Assembly: GCF_029844725.1 (NCBI RefSeq)
Contig: NZ_JAOCKJ010000001.1
Span: 620,001-684,000 of the forward strand
Reading direction: 5' to 3'
DNA from: Pantoea sp. GD03673
GTDB taxonomy: Bacteria > Pseudomonadota > Gammaproteobacteria > Enterobacterales > Enterobacteriaceae
DNA: 64,000 nt
Every line of letters starts with the position of its first letter. Position 1 is the stretch's first letter. Both the position numbers and the translations under genes were made by a program. Positions 45,601 to 54,413 of this stretch are shown here, one piece after another. The notes under the pieces are model-generated. The model did not search any database, was not told the DNA's origin, and was given only the letters and a program-made list of their open reading frames with translations.

Positions 45601-46638
45601 GCGATGCGCAACAAGGGCTTCACGGTTTATCAGGCGGTACAGGATAACCCGCAGGACAGCAAAGAGTGGAACAGCGGCACCTTTGTCAAACCGACACTGA
45701 TTGAACTGAATCAGGTCAGCGATCTGGATAAAGAGATTTTTGGACCGGTGCTGCACGTGGTGCGCTTCACCCGCACTGCTCTGCCGCAGCTGGTTGAGCA
45801 GATTAATGCCTCAGGCTATGGCCTGACCCTGGGCGTGCATACCCGCATCGACGAGACCATTGCACAGGTCACGGCCAACGCCCGCGTCGGCAACCTCTAC
45901 GTTAACCGTAACATGGTTGGCGCGGTGGTTGGCGTCCAGCCGTTCGGCGGCGAAGGCCTGTCCGGTACCGGTCCGAAAGCCGGTGGTCCGCTCTATCTTT
46001 ACCGCCTGCTGGCGAATCGTCCGGATGGTGCGCTGCGTCTGACCTTTGATCGGCAGGATGCCGAACGCCCGGCGGACAGCACGCTGCGTCAGTCCCTGCT
46101 TGCCCCGCATCAGGCGCTGAGCAGCTGGGCTAAAGACAAACCTGAACTGGCCAGACTCTGCCACCACTATGGTGAGCAGGCACAGGCGGGCGTGGTCCGT
46201 CTGCTGCCCGGCCCGACAGGTGAGCGCAATACCTTCTCGCTGTTACCGCGTGATCAGGTGCTGTGTCTGGCTGACAACGAGCAGGATGCCTTAATCCAGC
46301 TGGCTGCGGTTACCAGCGTCGGCAGTAAAGCGCTGTGGCAGGATGATGAGCTGCATCGCACGCTGCGGGCCTCGCTACCGGACGCCGTGAAAGCGCGCAT
46401 TACACTGGCACGTGACCCGTTAGCCTCAGAGTTTGATGCGGTGATTTATCACGGTGATGCCGATCAGCTGCGAACCCTGTGCGAACAGATTGCAGCACGT
46501 GACGGCGCGATTGTCTCGGTGCAGGGCTTTGCCCGCGGCGAAACCAATCTGCTGCTGGAGCGTCTTCTGATTGAGCGTTCGCTGAGTGTGAATACCGCCG
46601 CGGCGGGCGGTAACGCGAGTCTGATGACCATCGGATAA
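42691..46638 (+). CDS. putA: Trifunctional PutA: repressor, proline dehydrogenase, P5C dehydrogenase
   Basis: 1315 aa. Domains in order: ribbon-helix-helix DNA-binding domain (about 1-48, MGVKLDDATRERIKLAAQRI); FAD-dependent proline dehydrogenase barrel (about 230-570, IDAEEADRLELSLDML, RLVKGAYWDSEIKRAQ); and NAD-dependent glutamate-semialdehyde dehydrogenase (about 650-1110). The last contains ETGGMNAM with the general-base glutamate and FDSAGQRCSALR with the catalytic cysteine. A C-terminal domain typical of long PutAs follows. It oxidises proline to glutamate at the membrane and represses put genes when reduced substrate is absent. The start is preceded by AAGGAG and GGAG elements. Confidence 0.97.
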   Translation: MATTTMGVKLDDATRERIKLAAQRIDRTPHWLIKQAIFNYLGQLESGDAVPEIPLSAQAAAESDDIQPEETHQPFLDFAEQILPQSVTRSAVTAAWRRPETDAVPMMLEQARLPAALAEKTHQLAYQLADRLRHQKGATGRAGMVQSLLQEFSLSSHEGVALMCLAEALLRIPDKPTRDALIRDKISNGNWQSHLGRSPSLFVNAATWGLLFTGRLVSTHNEANLSSSLNRIIGKGGEPLIRKGVDMAMRLMGEQFVTGETIAEALANARKLEEKGFRYSYDMLGEAALTAGDAKAYLLSYQQAIHAIGKASNGRGIYEGPGISIKLSALHPRYSRAQYERVMEELYPILKSLTLLARSYDIGINIDAEEADRLELSLDMLEKLCFEPELEGWNGIGFVIQAYMKRCPFVIDELIDLAQRSRRRLMIRLVKGAYWDSEIKRAQMEGLEGYPVYTRKIYTDISYLACARKLLSVPSLIYPQFATHNAHTLAAIYQLAGNNYYPGQYEFQCLHGMGEPLYEQVVGKVADGKLNRPCRIYAPVGTHETLLAYLVRRLLENGANTSFVNRIADTSLPIDELVADPVTAVEKLGVSEGAIGLPHPKIPLPRELYGDNRVNSAGLDMANEHRLASLSSALLSSAAQPCIAGPMIEGEAGAGELRDVLNPAAPGDRVGQVREATGQEVSVALDAAVNSGPIWFATPPQERAAILERAAQNMEGQMQQLIGILVREAGKTYSNAIAEVREAVDFLYYYAGMVRDDFDNETHRPLGPVVCISPWNFPLAIFTGQIAAALAAGNSVLAKPAEQTPLIAAQAVQILLDAGVPPGVLQLLPGQGETVGAQLTGDDRVRGVMFTGSTAVATLLQRNLAGRLDQQGRPVPLIAETGGMNAMIVDSSALTEQVVIDIVASAFDSAGQRCSALRLLCVQEDVADHTLKMLRGAMAECRMGNPERFSTDIGPVIDAEAKANIDRHIQAMRNKGFTVYQAVQDNPQDSKEWNSGTFVKPTLIELNQVSDLDKEIFGPVLHVVRFTRTALPQLVEQINASGYGLTLGVHTRIDETIAQVTANARVGNLYVNRNMVGAVVGVQPFGGEGLSGTGPKAGGPLYLYRLLANRPDGALRLTFDRQDAERPADSTLRQSLLAPHQALSSWAKDKPELARLCHHYGEQAQAGVVRLLPGPTGERNTFSLLPRDQVLCLADNEQDALIQLAAVTSVGSKALWQDDELHRTLRASLPDAVKARITLARDPLASEFDAVIYHGDADQLRTLCEQIAARDGAIVSVQGFARGETNLLLERLLIERSLSVNTAAAGGNASLMTIG

Positions 46639-46861
46639 GGGGGGTTCGTTGCTGCGGCGCTGAAGCTGGGGGAGTTCGCTGCGCGAACGGGCTATGAGAA
46701 GGTTTCGTTCGCCTGGTGAGCCGGGCAGTTTCAGTTCCGCCTCTGCAGGCGACCGACAGGGGGGCGCCAGTCGCCGCGCCCCCCTGACCCCGGCTCCCGC
46801 CTGCTTCACCGCCGCTTCGCGGTCCCTTCGCTTCTTCAGGATTTCTCACGGACCGCCGGGA

Positions 46862-46908
46862 CGCGCCATCCCTGGCGCGAACCCGACTCTTCGCGACATC
46901 CCTGTCGC
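46862..46908. repeat. Pair of short palindromes with ATCCC core
   Basis: Two hairpins, CGCGCCA-TCCC-TGGCGCG (46862-46879) and GCGACA-TCCC-TGTCGC (46893-46908), have different stems but the same loop. The first is the reverse complement of the palindrome inside both copies of the larger repeat at 47195 and 47579. The surrounding 46639-47194 is GC-rich, non-coding and repeat-like. Confidence 0.65.
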
Positions 46909-47194
46909 TCGTCCTGAAATCCCTCATCCGCTCAGCGGTTCAGACGGCCCTCCTTCCCGCTGTTATCTCTTATTTCTGTGTCAGGTAATTTATCGCTGTG
47001 GGTTTTAGGGGTTTTTTGCGCCAGGCTCAGCTGCCTGAATGGCCTTACCCCTGCCCGCTTAACTCCCGTTTTTTTCGGACAGTGAGATTATCGCTGTGGG
47101 TTCCGTAATCCGTAATTGGTTTTGGTTATGGTTATGGTTTTCAAACCAGCAGACAACACGTCGCCTGAAAAAAACAAAGACATGAAAGGCGCAG

Positions 47195-47482
47195 GTCTGC
47201 CAGAGGCATCCGAAGCGCTGAGGAACAACCGGAGGCCAGGAAGAGCCGACAGGACGTCGGCGAAAGGACGGGTCGCGCCAGGGATGGCGCGTCCGGACGG
47301 TCCGTCGGCCGCAGGGCGTGACGAAGGCACCCCGCTTCGCGGGGCGCGGAGGCTGCCGGACGCCGGGATTGTTAAGGGGCGGGGTCCGCCCCTTGACGCG
47401 TCCGCCTGCACGGGCAACCTGAAACTCCCCACCGCCTGGCGGGCGTACCCCGCTCAGAGCCAGCCCGCTGCAAAGCGTAACC
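47195..47482. repeat. GC-rich intergenic repeat, copy 1
   Basis: About 288 bases, roughly 95% identical to copy 2 at 47579-47867 (offset 384-385). It contains four nested palindromes: around GACGTC, CGCGCCAGGGATGGCGCG (47274-47291), CCCCGCTTCGCGGGG, and GGGGCGGGGTCCGCCCC. No start codon/ribosome site supports the open frames that cross it. Looks like an Erwiniaceae interspersed repeat rather than a gene. Confidence 0.8.
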
Positions 47483-47578
47483 CCCTCACAGCCAGCCTGC
47501 TGCACAGCCAAACCCGCCGGCCCTTTACACGCTTTCAGCAGCTTAATCCCCCAGACCAGACAAAACCCACCAGCAGCG

Positions 47579-47867
47579 GTCTGCCAGAGGCATCCGCAGC
47601 GCTGAGGAACAACCGGAGGCCAGGATGAGCCGACAGGACGTCGGCGAAAGGACGGATCGCGCCAGGGATGGCGCGTCCGGGTGGTCCGTCGGCCGCAGAG
47701 CGTGACGAAGGCACCCCGCTTCGCGGGGCGCGGAGGCTGCCGGACGCCGGGATTGTTAAGGGGCGGGCGTCCGCCCCTTGACGCGTCCGCCTGCACGGGC
47801 AACCTGAAACTCCCCACCGCCTGGCGGGCGTATCCCGCTCAGAGCCAGCCCGCCGCCAGGCGTAACC
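47579..47867. repeat. GC-rich intergenic repeat, copy 2
   Basis: Direct copy of 47195-47482 with a few substitutions and a one-base length difference (GGGGCGGGCGTCCGCCCC here). It is followed to 47930 by short degenerate repeats of the CAGCCCGCTGC type that also follow copy 1. It abuts the 3' end of the acyltransferase gene. Confidence 0.8.
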
Positions 47868-47931
47868 TTCTCATACCCAGCCCGCTGCAAAGCGAACCCC
47901 CCTCACAACCAGCCCGCTGCCCAGCCGATAC

Positions 47932-49008
47932 TCACCCCCCTCCCGGTGCCCTCTTCATCAGTGTCGGGAACACAAACAGCGACTGCCCGACGCCACGGTT
48001 AGTCAGCGACCAGATTGCCACTGAACAGACCGAGCAAAGCCCCACGATGGCTACCGGGTAGAAGCAGGCCCACAGGAACGAAAACCACGCCTGCTCAAAC
48101 AGATGATGCCGCTGCGCGAACAGAATTGCGGACATCCCAAAGAACTCAATAAAAATTCGGTGAATAACGTAAATCTGCAGCGTATTGCGGCCGACCCAGT
48201 TGAGATAGCGCATGCTGAAATGCTGATTCAGCCAGCGGCAGGCGGCGATACTGAACAACACCGCCAGCACGCACAGGAACAGACTTTTATCCAGACCGAA
48301 TATCACATGCACCCCGGCCAGCGTGGCAAGTAACGCCCAGGGCACCAGATTCTCCCGCCGCCATTCACTCAGACGCAACATAGTCTGGCTCCAGAATGCC
48401 CCTAGCAGGAAGAACAGGAAATATTGCGCCAGGCTCTGTGGGCCCCAGAACGGGATCACTTTTTCAACTGCCAGATAATTCAGCAGAATCGCCACAGCCA
48501 CCAGGACCAGCTTATATTCACGGAAAATTTTGGCGCAGAGGAAATAGAGTCCCAGTCCATAGAGATACCACGAGGTACTCATGGCCATAAAAGTCAGCTT
48601 AAGAAACTCAAACAGCGAACCGGCATAGGCGGCATTAAGATTCTGAGAAATACGCTGCCCGGTAATTTCAGTAGAGATGCCAATAATGGACCACCACTGA
48701 ATAAAACCCCACAGAATATAGAGATAGAAGAGATTCGTGATGCGACTGGTAAACACCTGTTTCCACGGCCGGTTCAGAATGCCATTTGTTGCCAGCAATC
48801 CCGAGACAAAGAAAAAGGCGGGCATACGCAGCGGCGACAGGACCGTATTAAACTGTATCCATATTTCGGCGGGGATCCATCCGGCAGAGAGATATTTCAT
48901 CGTCCCCTCAAAACCGGGTAGCACCGTGTGGTACAGGACCACCAGCAATATGCAAGCGCCCTTCAGGGTATCTACCCATAATATCTGGTCTGACTTAGTC
49001 TGGCTCAT
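47932..49008 (-). CDS. Acyltransferase-3 family integral membrane protein
   Basis: 358 aa with about ten membrane helices and no extra soluble domain. N-terminal DTLKGACILLVVLYHTVLPG contains the family histidine near the first helix, and RMPAFFFVSGLL is the second conserved block. Such proteins transfer acetyl or other acyl groups to sugars (O-antigen, exopolysaccharide, peptidoglycan, osmoregulated glucans). The acceptor cannot be told from sequence. Good ribosome site (AGGAG) before ATG 49008. It stands alone between repeat-rich DNA and the cystine transporter genes. Confidence 0.85.
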   Translation of the reverse strand: MSQTKSDQILWVDTLKGACILLVVLYHTVLPGFEGTMKYLSAGWIPAEIWIQFNTVLSPLRMPAFFFVSGLLATNGILNRPWKQVFTSRITNLFYLYILWGFIQWWSIIGISTEITGQRISQNLNAAYAGSLFEFLKLTFMAMSTSWYLYGLGLYFLCAKIFREYKLVLVAVAILLNYLAVEKVIPFWGPQSLAQYFLFFLLGAFWSQTMLRLSEWRRENLVPWALLATLAGVHVIFGLDKSLFLCVLAVLFSIAACRWLNQHFSMRYLNWVGRNTLQIYVIHRIFIEFFGMSAILFAQRHHLFEQAWFSFLWACFYPVAIVGLCSVCSVAIWSLTNRGVGQSLFVFPTLMKRAPGGG

Positions 49009-49471
49009 TCAGTGACTCCTGCTGTGTAGGTCAGAAAGCTGGAAAGTAAAAGCGAGGAAATCAGTATTGCTTTTATGATTATTCAGCGATTATTCGCCAT
49101 TGAAACAGCATTGAATGTAGCGAAACTCTTAAAACCTATTGCGTGGCCCTGATGCCACAGTTATTTACTTAGCCGAACGTTTCCTTACACTTATCGATTA
49201 GCAATATTCTGCGCCAGCGATCATCAGCACAGACAAAATAAAGAACAATAATGTTTGATAATGCGGCTGAGATAAATAAGAGAAAGTGGCAGAAATAAAA
49301 ACCAATAACCAGTTGATGAAAAGAAAAGATTTGTCAGATGTGGCAAAACGTTTAGCGGCTTATTAGAGAATTATGATACTGCGCCAGAATAGCGTCTCAT
49401 CAGAATGTGTTTTGCCTGAACATACAGTGATGAACAAGAGGGAATGGGGCCTTCCGGAGAAGGCCACAGGC
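49009..49471. other. Intergenic region tcyN-acyltransferase, no gene seen
   Basis: About 460 AT-rich bases. The promoter of the acyltransferase gene must lie at the left end. A hairpin GGCCTTCTCCGGAAGGCC (about 49447-49464) just after the tcyN stop could end that operon but lacks a T-run. Nothing else recognised. Confidence 0.45.
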
Positions 49472-50224
49472 TTACTGACTGAGAAACTTATCAAGGAACT
49501 GGCGGGTACGCGGCTGCTGTGGGTTACTGAATAACGCTTTCGCGTCGCCCTGCTCCACAATGCGCCCCTGATCCATAAAGATGGCGCGGTCCGCAACGTC
49601 GCGGGCAAAGCTCATCTCATGCGTGACGATAACCAGCGTGCGTTTCTCTTCGGCCAGTGCGCGAATGGTGTTGAGCACCTCGCCCACCAGCTCCGGATCC
49701 AGCGCCGAGGTTGGTTCATCGAACAGGATCACTTCAGGCCGCATCGCCAGCGCTCGTGCAATCGCCACGCGCTGTTGCTGTCCGCCCGACAGACGGCGGG
49801 GATAGCTCTGCTCTTTGCCGTGCAGCCCGACCTTCTCCAGCAGCGAGCGGGCGCGGGCTACCGCATCCGCCTTCGCTTCGCCTTTGACGATGACCGGCCC
49901 TTCAATGATGTTCTCCAGCACCGAACGGTGTGGAAACAGATTGAAGTTCTGAAAGACAAAGCCAACCTGCTGACGCAGACGACGCACCTGCTCTTTCTGC
50001 TTACTTTGTGCCAGTGCTGCATCCACGGTAATCTCCCCGACCCGGATGGTGCCGCTATCCGGCACTTCCAGCAGGTTGATACTCCGCAGCAGAGTGGTTT
50101 TACCTGAGCCGCTGGGGCCGATAATCGCCACCACTTCACCAGCGGCCACATCAAGGTCGATGTCGTGCAGCACCGTCTGGCCATTAAACGATTTCACCAG
50201 CTTTCTGACTTCGATGGCGCTCAT
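49472..50224 (-). CDS. tcyN: L-cystine ABC transporter ATP-binding protein TcyN (YecC)
   Basis: 250 aa. Walker A GPSGSGKTT (about 36-44), Q-loop VFQNFNLFPH, signature LSGGQQQRVAIARAL and Walker B VILFDEPTSALDPE. ATPase of the high-affinity cystine/diaminopimelate importer. It overlaps the permease gene by four bases (ATGA). Last gene of the tcyJ-tcyL-tcyN unit. Confidence 0.94.
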   Translation of the reverse strand: MSAIEVRKLVKSFNGQTVLHDIDLDVAAGEVVAIIGPSGSGKTTLLRSINLLEVPDSGTIRVGEITVDAALAQSKQKEQVRRLRQQVGFVFQNFNLFPHRSVLENIIEGPVIVKGEAKADAVARARSLLEKVGLHGKEQSYPRRLSGGQQQRVAIARALAMRPEVILFDEPTSALDPELVGEVLNTIRALAEEKRTLVIVTHEMSFARDVADRAIFMDQGRIVEQGDAKALFSNPQQPRTRQFLDKFLSQ

Positions 50225-50889
50225 TTCGACTCCGAATCCTGACGATTAACATGCTGTTCCAGCCGGTTCTGCAACGCAGACAACACCGTTGCCATCACCC
50301 AGTAAATCAGCGAGGCCGCCAGATACATGGTAAAGACTTCCAGCGTGCGCGAGGTAATCAGCTGCGCCTGACGGAACAGCTCCGGCACCTGAATAGTGGC
50401 CGCCAGCGAGGTATCCTTCACCAGGCTGATAAAGCTGTTGCCCAGCGGAGGCAGCGCGGTACGTGCCGCCTGCGGCAGAATCACCCGGCGCAGGGTTTGC
50501 CAGCGCGTCATACCGATACTTGCCGCCGCTTCCCACTGTCCCCGCTCGATGGAGGCAATCGCGCCGCGCAGTGACTCTGAAGCATAGGCAGCGGTATTCA
50601 GGGAAAGACCAATCATCGCGGAAGGAATCGGATCCAGCTCAATGCCAAACTGCGGCAGGCCGTAGTAGATCATAAACAGCTGGGCGATAAGCGGAGTACC
50701 CCGGAAAATGGAGACATAGATCCGTGCCACCCAGCGAACCGGCCAGAAGCGCGACAGCCGCATCAGCGCCAGAATAAAGCCCAGCAGCAGGCCAAAGAAC
50801 ATCCCGCCGATGCTGAGCTGCAGCGTAAACAGCGCGCCTTTTAATAAAAATGGTGCTGAATCCAGCACCAGTTGAAGACTTTCCTGCAT
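50221..50889 (-). CDS. tcyL: L-cystine ABC transporter permease TcyL (YecS)
   Basis: 222 aa, same length as E. coli YecS. Polar amino-acid permease of the HisMQ type with EAA-loop sequence (AASIGMTRWQTLRRVILPQAARTALPP). Starts at the ATG overlapping the tcyJ stop (TAATG). Forms the membrane channel with TcyN and receives cystine from TcyJ. Confidence 0.94.
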   Translation of the reverse strand: MQESLQLVLDSAPFLLKGALFTLQLSIGGMFFGLLLGFILALMRLSRFWPVRWVARIYVSIFRGTPLIAQLFMIYYGLPQFGIELDPIPSAMIGLSLNTAAYASESLRGAIASIERGQWEAAASIGMTRWQTLRRVILPQAARTALPPLGNSFISLVKDTSLAATIQVPELFRQAQLITSRTLEVFTMYLAASLIYWVMATVLSALQNRLEQHVNRQDSESK

Positions 50890-51689
50890 TATTTCGTCAC
50901 GTCCGCGCCAAACCATTTCTCAGACAGCTTGCTCAGCGAGCCATCTTTTTGCATATCCGCAATGGCCTGGTCGATCGCTTTCAGCAGATCGTCGTTGCCT
51001 TTACGCACTGCAACGCCAGATTCCTGACGGGAGAAGGCATCACCCGCAACCGCCATGGTATCGCCAGTTTTCTTCACCAGATCCAGCGCGGCCAGACGAT
51101 CGACCAGAATGGCATTCAGACGACCAGATCGCAGATCCTGATATTTCGTCGGGTCATCATCATAGGTACGGATGTCCACACCCTTCACATTCTCACGCAG
51201 CCACTGTTCGTAGTTGGTGCCCAGACCCACGCCCACTTTCTTGCCCGCCAGATCGGCCGGTTTGGTGATGGTGCCTGCGTTGGCCTTCATGGTCAGCGCC
51301 TGAATGCCGGAGACCGTGTAAGGCGTAGAGAAGTCATACTTCTTTTTACGCTCATCAGAGATGGTGACCTGGTTGATCACCACATCGATGCGCTTCGCGT
51401 CGAGTGAAGCCAGCATACCGTCCCATTTGGTCGGCTTCAGGCTCGCTTTGACGCCCATGTGCTGCGCCAGCTCCTGCGCGAATTCCACTTCAAAGCCGGT
51501 CAGCTTGCCCTTTTCATCCTGGAAGCTGAAGGGTGGATAGGTGCCTTCCAGGCCCACCAGCAGCGTGCCGCGCTCTTTAATTTTGTTCAGCAGGTTTTCC
51601 GCTGCAAAGGTTTTAACGTTGACGCCCGCGATCAGCGCCACAGCCATGACGCCCATCACCATCTGACGACCTGCACGAGAAAAGGACAT
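50889..51689 (-). CDS. tcyJ: Periplasmic cystine-binding protein TcyJ (FliY)
   Basis: 266 aa, identical in length to E. coli FliY. Sec signal peptide (MGVMAVALIAGVNVKTFA) followed by the family-3 solute-binding fold (GTLLVGLEGTYPPFSFQD, FEVEFAQELAQHMGV, DRLAALDLVKKTGDT). ATG 51689 preferred over a GTG six bases upstream because it follows GGGGTGAAT at normal spacing. Binds L-cystine in the periplasm. Although historically named for flagellar linkage, it is a transporter component. Confidence 0.94.
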   Translation of the reverse strand: MSFSRAGRQMVMGVMAVALIAGVNVKTFAAENLLNKIKERGTLLVGLEGTYPPFSFQDEKGKLTGFEVEFAQELAQHMGVKASLKPTKWDGMLASLDAKRIDVVINQVTISDERKKKYDFSTPYTVSGIQALTMKANAGTITKPADLAGKKVGVGLGTNYEQWLRENVKGVDIRTYDDDPTKYQDLRSGRLNAILVDRLAALDLVKKTGDTMAVAGDAFSRQESGVAVRKGNDDLLKAIDQAIADMQKDGSLSKLSEKWFGADVTK

Positions 51690-51802
51690 ATTCACCCCAT
51701 TATTGACAGTATTGTGTGTGTGTTCTTATAAGGGCAGCACCGCTTATTGCTGCCAGTTCAAAATGATAACGCACGGAGTATAAACTGTTTTATTCGCTTG
51801 TC

Positions 51803-52789
51803 TCAGACCGAAGGATGATAAGCAAATAACGCCGGTGCGCCGCCCGTATGAATAAACAGCAACGGGCCTTCACGGCGAAAACGATTCTGACTGATGCCGT
51901 CCAGCAGTCCGGCCATTGCCTTGCCGGTATAAACCGGGTCCAGCAGGATCCCTTCGAGCTGCGCGAGCAGTTTCACCGCAGCCATACCTTCGTCATTCGG
52001 CTCGCCGTAACGTGGCGCGAAATAGTCGTCCCACAGGGTGATCGGTGCCGTTGCCTGCACTTCCAGCGTCTCTGCCAGTGACTGACGCAACCGCCCGACC
52101 AGCGGCAACTGCGCCTCAACCTGACGGGAAACGGTGACGCCCACCAGCTCAGTCTCCGGCAGCAAATGCTCCAGACCCACTGCCAGACCGGCATGGGTAC
52201 CGGCACTGCCCGAGGCGACGACCACAGCGGCAAAATCGACTACGCCTTCACTCTGATGAGCTATCTCCTGCGCGCACTCTACATAGCCTAGCGCACCCAG
52301 CGCATTTGAGCCGCCGACCGGCACAACGTAAGGCCGGAAGCCCTGGGCTTCCAGACGCGTGGCCTCTTCAGCCAGCTGTTCCGTGGGATTGTGCAGGGCA
52401 TCGACCATGATCACTTCTGCATCCATCAGATCCAGCAGCAGGCGGTTGCCGTTGCTCAGGTAGTTTTCAGCGTGGGTGCCAATCGGATTTTCCAGCAGCG
52501 CCACACATTTCAGGCCAAGCCGGGCCGCGACAGCCGCCGTCTGACGCACATGGTTAGACTGGATCGCGCCCGCCGTCAGCAGCACGTCTGCGCCTTCGCG
52601 CAGCGCATCCGCTGCCAGAAATTCCAGCTTGCGCAGTTTGTTGCCGCCCATCGCCACCGGCGTGAAGTCATCACGTTTGATGAAAATATCGCGACCGAGA
52701 TAGTCAGAGAGCCGTGGCAGATGTTCTAACGGCGTCGGTGCGCCAAGCAGTTCAAGACGCGGGAATTGGTGTAACAGGTGTAAAGACAA
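51803..52789 (-). CDS. dcyD: D-cysteine desulfhydrase DcyD, TTG start
   Basis: 328 aa, PLP-dependent, ACC-deaminase-like. [15 protein letters not shown] carries the PLP lysine and [14 protein letters not shown] the substrate loop; [12 protein letters not shown] closes the protein. It converts D-cysteine to pyruvate, sulfide and ammonia. The TTG at 52789 lies five bases after GGAGG and gives exactly the E. coli length. The longer frame from 52813 would contain that Shine-Dalgarno inside the gene. It lies upstream of tcyJ; in E. coli the order is tcyJ then dcyD. Confidence 0.92.
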   Translation of the reverse strand: MSLHLLHQFPRLELLGAPTPLEHLPRLSDYLGRDIFIKRDDFTPVAMGGNKLRKLEFLAADALREGADVLLTAGAIQSNHVRQTAAVAARLGLKCVALLENPIGTHAENYLSNGNRLLLDLMDAEVIMVDALHNPTEQLAEEATRLEAQGFRPYVVPVGGSNALGALGYVECAQEIAHQSEGVVDFAAVVVASGSAGTHAGLAVGLEHLLPETELVGVTVSRQVEAQLPLVGRLRQSLAETLEVQATAPITLWDDYFAPRYGEPNDEGMAAVKLLAQLEGILLDPVYTGKAMAGLLDGISQNRFRREGPLLFIHTGGAPALFAYHPSV

Positions 52790-52910
52790 AGCTGCCTCCG
52801 GTCGGGCATTCAAATAATCTTTACAGTGTTGCAGAAGATGCGAAAAGGATCACTCTGATTCAGGTGTCAGCAGATGCGGTGATTAAAAGGTGAGAAGAGA
52901 GAAGCGCCGT

Positions 52911-52976
52911 GCTCCCCCTTCCCTTTTGCCCGACGGGCGGGTAAGGGAGAACGTGCCGCAGACACGCGGGGGAGCA
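52911..52976. repeat. Long intergenic palindrome between dcyD and fliZ
   Basis: GCTCCCCC (52911-52918) can pair with GGGGGAGC (52969-52976), and the interior holds GCCC-GAC-GGGC (52928-52938). The result is a branched hairpin. It could act as terminator for fliZ transcripts or be a dispersed palindromic repeat; no T-run is present. Confidence 0.5.
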
Positions 52977-52993
52977 ATCGGTGCAGATCAGGT

Positions 52994-53497
52994 TTACGCC
53001 TGCTGCCAGCCTAAGAACTGATCGTACTTGCGCAGCGCGATGCGATAATTGTTATTACCGGCATCAGGCAGATCGCTTTCCAGACACTGATGCCAGCTAT
53101 TTCCTTTCAGCTTTTCGGCCGGGAAATTTTTGGCTTTCAGCATCTCATCCAGTCGACGCAGACGCACCACATATTCACGAATCGTGCTGGGGCTCATCTC
53201 TGTCTGTTCAAACAGGTACTGTTTAAACGCCATAATGTCGAAGTAATTAGGATGGGTATTACAAAAAATATCACTGCAAAAACGACAAAGCGCGGTCAGC
53301 TCGGGCTGAAGTTTCAGCCACAGCTGCTCATCAATCATCTGGTCCATCCGTGCGATGGCCTCTTTATTGATGATCTGGCCACGAAAAACGAGCGCCATTC
53401 GATCTAATACCTTGCCACAGTGTGAACAGTTGCTCTGGCTGTGTTTATAGTCTTTAAGATAACGACTTAACGGTCTGGCCTTGGTTTTGGCTCCCAT
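52994..53497 (-). CDS. fliZ: Flagellar regulator FliZ
   Basis: 167 aa (E. coli protein 183). Recognised by RPLSRYLKDYKHSQSNCSHCG at the N-terminus, the CRFCSDIFCNTHPNYFD block and a C-terminal integrase-like helical region (TIREYVVRLRRLDEMLKAK). In E. coli FliZ competes with sigma-S at promoters and stabilises FlhDC activity, favouring motility over the sessile state. Cotranscribed with fliA, 51 bases apart. Confidence 0.93.
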   Translation of the reverse strand: MGAKTKARPLSRYLKDYKHSQSNCSHCGKVLDRMALVFRGQIINKEAIARMDQMIDEQLWLKLQPELTALCRFCSDIFCNTHPNYFDIMAFKQYLFEQTEMSPSTIREYVVRLRRLDEMLKAKNFPAEKLKGNSWHQCLESDLPDAGNNNYRIALRKYDQFLGWQQA

Positions 53498-53548
53498 TAC
53501 TGAGTCCCCGGTTTCTTATAATTTTTGAATCGCCAGGAACTGATACTG

Positions 53549-54271
53549 CTAGCGCGCTCCCGCAAGTCGGGCCCGCAGGCGTTTGATCGCCTGACTGTGC
53601 AGCTGGCTGACACGGGATTCACCCACATCAAGTACCGCGCCAATCTCTTTCAGGTTCAGTTCTTCCTGGTAGTACAGTGTCAGCACCATCTTTTCACGAT
53701 CGGGTAACGCTTCGATCGCTTCAATGACGCGCTCACGCAGACTCCCTTCAAGCAACTGGTGAAGTGGATTAGCCTCTTCATGGCCTTCCGTCACCAGCTC
53801 CGCGCTGTCGCCGTGCTCTTCCCGATACTCGTCGTAGGAGAAGAGTTGACTGTTGTTGGTGTCCAGCAGGATCTGCCGGTACTCCTCCATGGAAACATTC
53901 AACTGCTGCGCCACTTCCTGCTCGGAGGCAGAGCGCCCCAGCGACTGTTCCACTCTGTGCATTGCGCCTGCCACTTCACGTGCGTTACGCCGCACGCTGC
54001 GTGGTGCCCAGTCCCGACTGCGAAGCTCGTCGAGCATGGCGCCACGAATGCGCTGCACGGCATAGGTGGTAAAAGCTGTGCCCTGGAGCGCGTCGTAACG
54101 CTCTACGGCATTTAACAGCCCTATCCCACCGGCCTGCAGCAAGTCGTCAAGCTCAACGCTGGCCGGCAGGCGAACCTGCAGACGCAACGCTTCATGGCGC
54201 ACCAGCGGCACGTAGCGCTGCCAGAGCGAATGCTTGTCCATCACGCCTTCGGCGGTATAGAAATCGTTCAC
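53549..54271 (-). CDS. fliA: Flagellar sigma factor FliA (sigma-28)
   Basis: 240 aa, GTG start as in E. coli. Regions 2 (LDDLLQAGGIGLLNAVERYD, FTTYAVQRIRGAMLDELRS) and 4 (YYQEELNLKEIGAVLDVGES) are near-identical to the family. It directs transcription of late flagellar genes including fliC and is held by FlgM. A sigma-28-type promoter precedes the gene, indicating autoactivation together with an FlhDC-dependent start. Confidence 0.96.
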   Translation of the reverse strand: MNDFYTAEGVMDKHSLWQRYVPLVRHEALRLQVRLPASVELDDLLQAGGIGLLNAVERYDALQGTAFTTYAVQRIRGAMLDELRSRDWAPRSVRRNAREVAGAMHRVEQSLGRSASEQEVAQQLNVSMEEYRQILLDTNNSQLFSYDEYREEHGDSAELVTEGHEEANPLHQLLEGSLRERVIEAIEALPDREKMVLTLYYQEELNLKEIGAVLDVGESRVSQLHSQAIKRLRARLAGAR

Positions 54272-54295
54272 GTTGACTACCCTGCGTTAATGAAG

Positions 54296-54322
54296 TTATC
54301 GGCATGATTATCCAATTCTGTA
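54296..54322 (-). promoter_or_regulatory. Sigma-28 promoter upstream of fliA
   Basis: Minus strand: TACA, 15 bases, then GCCGATAA (54303-54296), against the FliA consensus TAAA-N15-GCCGATAA. The -10 element is perfect and the -35 has three of four bases. The -10 box ends 24 bases before the fliA GTG. Confidence 0.82.
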
Positions 54323-54413
54323 GCGTTTTCGATTGGCTGAATAGGCGGGGTAAAACGAGGCTATTTGATTTTTGTTATGTCAGCGTGCAGATCCCTCTGC
54401 ACGCTGGCCGGAA

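Noticed and set aside
47059..47817. Long open frames (252 and 170 codons) in the putA-acyltransferase gap
   Set aside because: They arise from the GC-rich direct repeats; translation is low-complexity with Arg/Pro/Gly bias, frames occur on both strands and no ribosome site is present.
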